Positions 57,863 through 64,000 of a stretch of 64,000 nucleotides of DNA are shown here, in pieces; position 1 is the stretch's first letter; the number at the start of each line of letters is the position of its first letter. The notes beneath the pieces were generated by a model. The model did not search any database, was not told the origin of the DNA, and saw only the letters and a list, made by a program, of their open reading frames with translations. Source of the stretch: Demequina flava (GTDB lineage Bacteria; Actinomycetota; Actinomycetes; Actinomycetales; Demequinaceae); NCBI RefSeq assembly GCF_000975035.1, contig NZ_BBRA01000001.1:372001-436000 (forward strand). The letters run 5' to 3'. The position numbers were made by a program, and so were the translations under genes.

Positions 57863-59950
57863 ATGAATCGCCAGGACAACAAGCACACCACCTCCCTTCT
57901 CCGCCGCACCGCCGCCGCGATCGCGACAATCGCCCTCGCCTCGGCGGGCGCCGTCGCTGCCGCAACCCCGGCATCGGCCCTCACCGATGACACGTATTCG
58001 TTCACGTTCGAGGTCGTTGCAGGCGAAGCGCACGTGACCGGGTGCAACTACTCCTGCGCCACGCTCGTCGAGATTCCCGCGACCCTCTCTGAAGGCGGCT
58101 CGACCTACCCGGCTGTCGCCGTGGCAGATGGAGCATTCGAAGGCGAGTACATCCAGGAGCTCACGATCGCCGAAGGCGTGACCTCCATCGGGTTCGAGAG
58201 CTTTCGCAACAACCGAATCACGTCACTGACGTTTCCCTCAACGCTGACGAGCATCGGTGAAGGCGCGTTCAGGAGCAATTCGCTCACTGCGATAGTGATC
58301 CCCTCCGGCGTCCAGTCCATCGGCGAAGAGGCCTTCCGCGACCAGTGGGCGGATGACTCGACCCTGACCTTCGAGGAGCCGTCGACCGTGACGAGCATCG
58401 GAGAGTCCGCGTTCAGTTACGCCTCCTTGACCGGACGCCTTGAGATCCCCGACTCGGTCACGTCGCTCGGCGGATATGCGTTCTCAAGCAACAAGCTGAC
58501 TGACGTGAGGTGGCCGGACGGCATCACGGCAATCCCCGAGGGCTTCATCAGCAACAACCCCTTGGGCGAGGGAGCGTCGTCGACTGTCGAGATCCCGTCC
58601 ACGGTGACGTCGATCGGCAATTACGCATTCAACGGCGCACAGCTTGGTCCTACCGTTGTGCTGCCTCCCGGCCTCACGACCATGGGCTACGGGGCGTTCT
58701 CGATCAATGAGCTGGAGTCGATCACATTTCCCGATTCGCTCACGGAGATCCCGTCAGACTCGTTTTCGGAAAACCTCCTCACTGACGTCACGATTCCCAG
58801 CACAGTGACGTCAATCGGCTCCTTCGCGTTCGAGGACAATCCCCTCGAGACCTTCACGTTCCTTGGAGACGAACCCAGCGCGATCGGGAATCAGGCACTC
58901 GGCACCTACCACTTCTCGGGCACTCAGGAGCCGTACGAACGCGCAACGGTGATCTACGACATGGCGAGGAACGGTTTTGACTACCCTCGATGGGCTCCTT
59001 ACACGTCTGGTCATGACGTCGTCGATGAGATCGACTACCCGACGTCACCCGTCGTGACGGTCTCCTTCGAGGCCGACGGCCATCCGGACACGCCCAGCGA
59101 TCAGACCGTGGCCGTAGGCGGCTCACTCACCGAGCCCGCACCTCTCACCTCAACGGGCGAGGCCTTCCTAGGCTGGTCGACCGACCCCGAAGGCACCTCG
59201 ATGTGGAACTTCACGGCGGACTCCGTCGACGGCCGCACCACGCTGTATGCGCAGTGGGACGTCGCCACGTATCCGGTGGTCTTCGAGTTGGGATACGGGA
59301 GCGGCGATGTGACAGTCAACGTCGAGCACGGCGATCTCGTGTCCGCTCCGGACGCGCCCTTTGTCCCCGGCCACCGCTTTGCCGAGTGGACGCTGGCGGG
59401 AGCGCCCGCGGACTTCACAGTCCCCGTCACCGAGGCGCTCACGTTCACGGCCGAGTATGACGTCAGCGTCTATAGCCTCACCGGGCCCGCTGAGGCCGCC
59501 CCTGGCGACACGATCTCTGTGACCGGCGAGGGCTTCGACCCGAATGAGGCCGTGGCGCTTGAGCTTCACTCCACGCCGGTATCGGTGGGGTCCACGACGG
59601 CCGATGCTGCGGGTACCTTCACCACCGACGTCACCATTCCGGCCGATGCTGCGGCAGGCTCCCATGACGTTGTCGCCTTGGGTGCGGCGGGCCAGGCGTC
59701 AGCACCGTTGACGCTCGTGGCGGCCGATGACCCCGACCCAGAGCCGGAGCCGTCTGCGTCCACGTCGCCCACCGCGTCACCGGAACCGTCCCCTGCCCCC
59801 AGCACCACGGCATCGGCCGAATCCAATGATGGGACCGCAGGGCCCAGCCTCCCGGTCACCGGCGCGAGCGGCTCGGCGTGGCTTGTGGGTGGCGCTGCGG
59901 CGTTGGTGTTCCTCGGGTTCGGGATCCTGATCGCCCGACGGCACTTCTAG
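57863..59950 (+). CDS. LPxTG surface protein with BspA-type leucine-rich repeats
   Basis: 695 residues from ATG 57863 (MNRQDNKHTTSLLRRTAAAIATIALASAGAVAAATPASA signal peptide); ATG 57845 would add six residues. Residues about 45-370 are LRR_5 repeats (GVTSIGFESFRNNRITSLTFPSTLTSIGEGAFRSNSLTAI...). Then an InlB B-repeat pair, an Ig-like module nearly matching that of the first protein (EAAPGDTISVTGEGFDPNEAVALELHSTP), a Pro/Ser/Thr/Glu wall-spanning stretch, and LPVTG at 663-667 with a hydrophobic end. Sortase-anchored adhesin candidate. Confidence 0.9.
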   Translation: MNRQDNKHTTSLLRRTAAAIATIALASAGAVAAATPASALTDDTYSFTFEVVAGEAHVTGCNYSCATLVEIPATLSEGGSTYPAVAVADGAFEGEYIQELTIAEGVTSIGFESFRNNRITSLTFPSTLTSIGEGAFRSNSLTAIVIPSGVQSIGEEAFRDQWADDSTLTFEEPSTVTSIGESAFSYASLTGRLEIPDSVTSLGGYAFSSNKLTDVRWPDGITAIPEGFISNNPLGEGASSTVEIPSTVTSIGNYAFNGAQLGPTVVLPPGLTTMGYGAFSINELESITFPDSLTEIPSDSFSENLLTDVTIPSTVTSIGSFAFEDNPLETFTFLGDEPSAIGNQALGTYHFSGTQEPYERATVIYDMARNGFDYPRWAPYTSGHDVVDEIDYPTSPVVTVSFEADGHPDTPSDQTVAVGGSLTEPAPLTSTGEAFLGWSTDPEGTSMWNFTADSVDGRTTLYAQWDVATYPVVFELGYGSGDVTVNVEHGDLVSAPDAPFVPGHRFAEWTLAGAPADFTVPVTEALTFTAEYDVSVYSLTGPAEAAPGDTISVTGEGFDPNEAVALELHSTPVSVGSTTADAAGTFTTDVTIPADAAAGSHDVVALGAAGQASAPLTLVAADDPDPEPEPSASTSPTASPEPSPAPSTTASAESNDGTAGPSLPVTGASGSAWLVGGAAALVFLGFGILIARRHF

Positions 59951-59951
59951 G

Positions 59952-60908
59952 TCAGGCGGGGAACAACGACTCGATCAGGCCCACCTGGTCGGGGCTTGGG
60001 CGCCAGTGGGCCGAGTCTGCGTTCTGGCGCACTTGCTCGGGTCGGGTCGCACCGGCGATGACCGAGGAGACCACGGCACGCGACAGGAACCAGCCAAGCG
60101 TGGCCTGGAGCATCGTCACACCCCAGTCATCGCATAGCGCCTGGTATGCCTCCATGGCGTCCCAGTCGGCGTTCTGCGCAATCTGGGGGCGAATCTTGGC
60201 GATACGGGAATCCGCAGGCATGTCCGTGCGAGTGAACTTGCCGGTGAAGAGTCCGTTGGCAAGCGGGAAGAAAGGCAGGAAGCCAGCGTTGATGTCGTGC
60301 GCGGCGGACAAGCGGCCATCGTTCTCGACGCCGCGGGCGATCAGGCTGAGCTCGTCCTGACTCGACGCAATGCCGGGGATTGAGCGCTCGTGGACCGCAG
60401 CATCGGCCTCCCGCAGTTGGCTTGCCGTGAACTGGGAGACGCCATACGCACGAATCTTGCCCTCCTCCACGAGTTCCGCGAGCGCGCCGAGCGTCTCTCC
60501 GACGGGGACGGCCGGGTCCGGCTGGTGCTGCTGGAACAGGTCGATGTGGTCGGTCTGCAACCGCTCAAGGGATGCCTCACACGCGGCGCGGAGGTATGCG
60601 GGCGAGCCCTTTGCGCCGAGCTCGTCAAGCGGCGTGGGCACCTCGGTGAAGCCAAACTTTGTGGCCAGGACGACCTCGTCGCGGCGCCCCTTGAGCGCCT
60701 CGCCCATCAGGGTCTCACTGAGGCCCCACTGGCCGCCGTAAAGGTCGGCGGTATCGAGGAAGGTCACACCCGCGTCCAGGGCCGCGTGCAGAACCGCGTT
60801 GGTGCCCTCCTGCGTCTGGGAGACAGTGCCTTCACGGCCGAAGTTATTACAGCCAAGGCCCATCGCGGAAACGGTGAACGGGGCGGATCCAAGTCGTCGT
60901 TGTTCCAT
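59952..60908 (-). CDS. Aldo/keto reductase
   Basis: 318 residues from ATG 60908 (MEQRRLGSAPFTVSAMGLGCNNFGR); the longer frame adds an unlikely leader. NADPH-dependent oxidoreductase: FLDTADLYGGQWGLSE (catalytic Asp and Tyr), VVLATKFGF (catalytic Lys), HIDLFQQHQPDP (His). The C-terminal VIAGATRPEQVRQNADS is the cofactor-binding end. Substrate unknown. Convergent with the surface-protein gene, one base apart. Confidence 0.92.
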   Translation of the reverse strand: MEQRRLGSAPFTVSAMGLGCNNFGREGTVSQTQEGTNAVLHAALDAGVTFLDTADLYGGQWGLSETLMGEALKGRRDEVVLATKFGFTEVPTPLDELGAKGSPAYLRAACEASLERLQTDHIDLFQQHQPDPAVPVGETLGALAELVEEGKIRAYGVSQFTASQLREADAAVHERSIPGIASSQDELSLIARGVENDGRLSAAHDINAGFLPFFPLANGLFTGKFTRTDMPADSRIAKIRPQIAQNADWDAMEAYQALCDDWGVTMLQATLGWFLSRAVVSSVIAGATRPEQVRQNADSAHWRPSPDQVGLIESLFPA

Positions 60909-61010
60909 GACGTCAACCGTAACCCCGTGCCCGGCAAATGGCGCCAACTCTCTGTTTCGCGCGCTGAGACCGAGCGATAGAGCCAGGTGCGCGAAAAGCG
61001 GTAGGCACAC

Positions 61011-61053
61011 GAAAGGCCGCCGGCGCTCCGAAGAGGAGCGACGGCGGCCTTTC
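61011..61053 (-). terminator. Terminator of tmRNA
   Basis: GAAAGGCCGCCG...GCGCTCC (from 61011) pairs with GGAGCG...CGGCGGCCTTTC (to 61053) around GAAGA. It lies 25 bases past the tmRNA 3' end on the minus strand. Confidence 0.8.
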
Positions 61054-61077
61054 GGTCACCAAACAGGGAGATAAACG

Positions 61078-61442
61078 TGGAGATGGCGGGAATCGAACCC
61101 GCGTCCGCATGTACGACGACAGGTATTCTCCGGGCGCAGTCTGAAATAACAGTGTCTCGGACCCGCACGACCTTCAGACAGGCTGTGCGATAGCCCCAGT
61201 TACCTAAGAGTCCCGAGCGGCCCGGTAACGAGGCCACTCAGCAAGTTCCCTAGATGACGTCAGGGACCAGGACGGGAACTAGCCTGGGCTGACGGACTTC
61301 GAGGCTCGCTTAAGCAGCGAGGGCGAAGTCGGTGCGCTTGTTATCGGCACCTATTGGTTTGTCACGAGCGTTAACGAGATAACGTGACGTCCTCGGCCCG
61401 CTTCCCCTGAGGAAAGCACACACGTCGAAACCGATCATCCCC
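61078..61442 (-). ncRNA. ssrA: Transfer-messenger RNA (tmRNA)
   Basis: Minus strand, about 365 bases. The 5' end GGGGATG (61442-61436) pairs with the 3' CATCTCC (61085-61079) plus discriminator A; CCA is not encoded. The T arm is CGCGGGTTCGATTCCCGC. The tag reading frame, 61348-61310, encodes ADNKRTDFALAA followed by TAA, a typical actinobacterial proteolysis tag ending in ALAA. Rescues stalled ribosomes with SmpB. Confidence 0.96.
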
Positions 61443-61496
61443 TGTGCAGTTATCCCTCTAGTGTACGGGAGGGACTGACACGCGACTAGCCCCTGA

Positions 61497-62060
61497 CTAG
61501 CTGGTGACTACCGTGTCTCGCGACGGACCCTGAATCACCCACCAGATCCACTCGGCCGCAGTCGCTACGTCAGGTCGCGGGCTCATCTTCAGCCACGACG
61601 CCACCACGCCACCGATCAGACCCGCCATGCCCGCCGCGAGCACCTCGTCGGGCATCACGCGCCCGTCAGGCATGTGATCGTGGGCCGTCTGCGCGACGGC
61701 GGACTGAATCTCGGCACGCAAGCGCGCCAACACCGCTCCGTAACCGGGTTCCGTGAACACCCTGCGGTAGAGCTCCGCATGCGCGTCGATGTGGGTCAGA
61801 AAGGTGACGAGCGCTTCAGGCGGGCGGCCCGAGAGAACCTCGATATCACCCAGCTGGGCACCGGCCTCCGACGCCACCAAGTCGAGCGCGTCCGCCAGGA
61901 GCGTTTCCTTGTCGGAGTAGTGCTGGTAGAACGTTGTGCGGTTGACACCGGCACGCTCAGCAATGTCGCTGATCGTCACGTGGTCGATCCCACGCTCCCC
62001 CGCCAACGCGAACAACGCTTCCTGCAGGCGCCTCCGCGTGCGCACGATCCGAGCATCCAT
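61497..62060 (-). CDS. TetR-family transcriptional regulator
   Basis: 187 residues from ATG 62060 (MDARIVRTRRRLQEALFALAGERGIDHVTISDIAERAGVNRTTFYQHYSDKETLL); N-terminal TetR HTH about 8-55. The C-terminal domain resembles TetR_C_33-type ligand-binding regions. Divergent from the MMPL exporter gene with a palindrome between them, so it probably represses that exporter until a drug or lipid ligand binds. Confidence 0.9.
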   Translation of the reverse strand: MDARIVRTRRRLQEALFALAGERGIDHVTISDIAERAGVNRTTFYQHYSDKETLLADALDLVASEAGAQLGDIEVLSGRPPEALVTFLTHIDAHAELYRRVFTEPGYGAVLARLRAEIQSAVAQTAHDHMPDGRVMPDEVLAAGMAGLIGGVVASWLKMSPRPDVATAAEWIWWVIQGPSRDTVVTS

Positions 62061-62104
62061 GCCCCTATTGTGCCGGGCCGATGCTGGATCCACCAAGCAA
62101 TAAC

Positions 62105-62116
62105 CGACAAGTGTCG
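62105..62116. promoter_or_regulatory. Palindromic operator between tetR and the MMPL exporter
   Basis: CGACA-AG-TGTCG (62105-62116), extending to AACCGACA/TGTCGTTT with one mismatch. It lies 45 bp from the TetR start and 84 bp from the exporter start in the 139-bp divergent region, the expected place for TetR control of both genes. Confidence 0.65.
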
Positions 62117-62199
62117 TTTTTCTTGAGTTGGGGCAGTTACACTTGCCGGAGGCACCGTCGCCCGTCCCCTTGACTCACCACCTGTGAAAGGCATTGCAC

Positions 62200-64000
62200 G
62201 TGGCAAATTTCCTGTTCAAATTGGGGCGCTCCAGCGCGAGTCGCCCCTTCGTCGCGATCATCGCATGGATTATTGCGCTCGCAGCAAGTGCTGGCGCATT
62301 CCTCAGCTTTGGCGGCACACTCACCGACTCCTTCTCCATCCCGGGCACGGCCACTCAGGAAGTGACCGACCAGCTCTCGACAGAGATCCCCGAGGCCGCC
62401 GGTGCTACCGCTCGCGTGGTCTTCCAAACGGAGGACGACAGCGAGTTCACGTCTGAGCAGCAGGAAGAGATCTCCGCGACGCTGACCGAGGTTGGCGAAC
62501 TCGACTCGGTTTCCGGCACCATCGACCCGTTCGCGACCGAGGCCGAGCTCGAGGCTCAGGGCGAGGAACTGTCCGGCGGCCTTGACCAAATCGATGAGGC
62601 ACGCGCGGAGCTCGCCGCCGGCCAGGACGAGGTCGACGCTGGCATTGCTGAGGCTGAAGCGGGCCAAGAGCAGCTCGACGCGGGCCAGGCAGAACTCGAC
62701 GCCGCAATCGAGCAGGCACAGGACGCCGGCGTCTACGAGGCCGGCAAGGCACAGTTTGACGCCCAGCAGGCCGAGATTGATGCTCAGCAGGAGGCCATCA
62801 ACGAGGGCCTCGCTGAGGTGCAGGCCGCACAGCAGCAGATCGACGAGGGCTACGCCGAACTCGAGACAAACGAAGAGCAGCTGAACCTCGGGCAACAGCT
62901 TTACGACAACGCGTCGACCATCAGCACAATCTCCGACGACGGCACCACCGCCCTTGCGGCAGTGTCGTTCAACGACGACCTCCTGAACCTCGCCCAAGAG
63001 GACAAGGACGAGGTCATCGACCTCATCGATAGCGCCGACATTGACGGCGTCACGGCCTTCTACTCCACGGAGCTTGCCCAGGAAATCGACGGCATTCTTG
63101 GCGTAGGCGAGATCGTGGGTGTGTTCCTTGCACTCGTCGTGCTGTTCGTCATGATGCGCACCGCTTGGCCGGCGGTTACGCCGATTCTGACCTCGATGAT
63201 CGGCGTGGGCGTGGGTGTCGCCGCGTCTCTCTCGCTGTCGGGCACAATCTCCATGTCGTCCGTGACGCCCGTGCTCGGTGTGATGCTGGGACTCGCGGTC
63301 GGTATCGACTACGCGCTGTTCATCATCAACCGTCACCGCATCAACTTGAAGCGGGGGATGGACGTCAAGGAGTCCATCGGCCTCGCGAACGGGACGGCGG
63401 GCAACGCTGTGGTGTTCGCAGGATCCACGGTGCTGATCGCACTGTTGGCCCTCAACGTCACCGGGATTCCGTTCATTGGAGTGATGGGCAACGTTGCCGC
63501 CTTCTGCGTGTTCATCGCAGTTGCCGTGGCCGTGACCCTCGTGCCCGCAGTTCTGGGCCTCGTCGGAATGCGCGCGATCTCGAAGAAGTCGCGCGGACGC
63601 GCCGGAACGCCTGAAGAGGCCGAGGCGCCGTTCGTTCCCATGAAGACGGGCAAGGCGTGGTTGCGCGTCGTCTCGGGCGTGCTCCTGCTGGGAATCGTCG
63701 CGATTCCCGCAGCAAGCATGCGACTGGGACTTCCCGGCGGCGACCAGGAACTTCCTGACTCCACCGCCTATAAGGCCTACACCGCCATTGACGAGAAGTT
63801 CGGCGAAGGCCTGAACGGGTCACTCGTGGTGACGGCAGACCTGCCCGAGCCCATCAGCGAGGACGACCTACTGGCCACGCAGGTGGACATCGAGAACCGC
63901 CTCATGGAGTTCGATGACGTCACTGCCGTGACGCCCGCCGGATCCTCGGAGGACCTCGACTACCTCGCGTTCCAGGTGGTGCCGGCCGAAGGCCCCAACG
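62200..64000 (+). CDS. MMPL/RND-family exporter, N-terminal 600 residues (partial)
   Basis: GTG 62200 with GAAAGG ten bases upstream opens a frame that runs off the window. It begins VANFLFKLGRSSASRPFVAIIAWIIALAASAGAF (first membrane helix), then an extracellular domain of which residues about 115-240 are 7-11-residue Ala/Glu/Gln-rich repeats (EARAELAAGQDEVDAGIAEAEAG...) forming a long coiled coil like YhgE/Pip or MmpL-type proteins. A block of helices follows (about 305-450, with GVMLGLAVGIDYALFII) and a second extracellular part begins. It exports lipids or drugs by proton motive force; the TetR gene next to it is the likely regulator. Confidence 0.9.
   Translation, partial: MANFLFKLGRSSASRPFVAIIAWIIALAASAGAFLSFGGTLTDSFSIPGTATQEVTDQLSTEIPEAAGATARVVFQTEDDSEFTSEQQEEISATLTEVGELDSVSGTIDPFATEAELEAQGEELSGGLDQIDEARAELAAGQDEVDAGIAEAEAGQEQLDAGQAELDAAIEQAQDAGVYEAGKAQFDAQQAEIDAQQEAINEGLAEVQAAQQQIDEGYAELETNEEQLNLGQQLYDNASTISTISDDGTTALAAVSFNDDLLNLAQEDKDEVIDLIDSADIDGVTAFYSTELAQEIDGILGVGEIVGVFLALVVLFVMMRTAWPAVTPILTSMIGVGVGVAASLSLSGTISMSSVTPVLGVMLGLAVGIDYALFIINRHRINLKRGMDVKESIGLANGTAGNAVVFAGSTVLIALLALNVTGIPFIGVMGNVAAFCVFIAVAVAVTLVPAVLGLVGMRAISKKSRGRAGTPEEAEAPFVPMKTGKAWLRVVSGVLLLGIVAIPAASMRLGLPGGDQELPDSTAYKAYTAIDEKFGEGLNGSLVVTADLPEPISEDDLLATQVDIENRLMEFDDVTAVTPAGSSEDLDYLAFQVVPAEGPN

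Noticed and set aside
62137-63336. A 399-codon open frame antisense to the MMPL exporter
   Set aside because: The sense strand encodes a membrane transporter with clear helices; the antisense protein mirrors its Ala/Glu repeats as Leu/Leu/Val-rich sequence and has no start context.

Overview
The window is high-GC actinobacterial DNA, most likely from the order Micrococcales. The evidence is the gene order murI / DUF2017 / clpS / DUF3039 next to rph and rdgB, a tmRNA whose tag reads ADNKRTDFALAA, LPxTG surface proteins, and -10 boxes placed so that transcripts would be leaderless. Family and genus cannot be fixed from sequence alone. The window holds host chromosome on both sides of one complete-looking siphovirus-type prophage of about 36.2 kb.

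Left host part (1-7890): the end of a YtrA-type GntR regulator / ABC exporter operon with a strong palindromic operator; oligoribonuclease; tRNA-His with terminator; a DUF4126 membrane protein; an OpuC-type osmoprotectant ABC transporter (ATPase divergent from two permeases and a binding lipoprotein); tRNA-Lys; a Bcp peroxiredoxin; and tRNA-Leu(UAG), the integration target.

Prophage (7867-44113): bounded by a 25-bp direct repeat that duplicates the 3' end of the tRNA-Leu. From left to right it has a tyrosine integrase, a leftward immunity operon (TPR-like protein, ImmA metallopeptidase, XRE repressor), a rightward early operon (Cro-like and Xis-like proteins and many small stop/start-overlapping genes), and a recombination/replication block (RecB-like nuclease with four cysteines, possible ssDNA-binding protein, prim-pol/SF3 helicase, Hjc-like resolvase). 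Then come terminase, portal, MuF-like protein, scaffold and capsid, head-tail connectors, tail genes with a probable -1 frameshifted chaperone pair, tape measure, tail tip, a lysis cassette (XhlA-like, amidase, holin), collagen-like fibre genes, and a terminal cargo cluster (small membrane proteins, DUF3800) before attR.

The most interesting non-coding signals are in the prophage. (1) Five copies of the octamer CGCCTACA sit only beside the two att sites and look like integrase arm-type sites; one overlaps the integrase -10. (2) Two diverged copies of a TGACGC/GCGTCA iteron array have the same internal spacing (32/10/9 then 9 bp); one lies just behind the primase-helicase gene and one just inside attR. 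(3) A set of lysogeny and cargo genes appears to be leaderless. (4) The 42.6-43.7 kb cargo operon (49-aa membrane peptide, 80-aa protein, DUF3800) is a candidate lysogenic-conversion or exclusion module.

Right host part (44114-64000): a PLDc_N-type membrane protein, thioredoxin, a DUF4916/NUDIX-like protein, the rdgB-rph-MBL-murI-DUF2017-clpS-DUF3039 block, an ABC transporter, a CaCA exchanger, two BspA/InlB-repeat LPxTG surface proteins flanking a fatty-acid desaturase, an aldo/keto reductase, tmRNA, and a TetR regulator divergent from an MMPL-family exporter that runs off the right edge.
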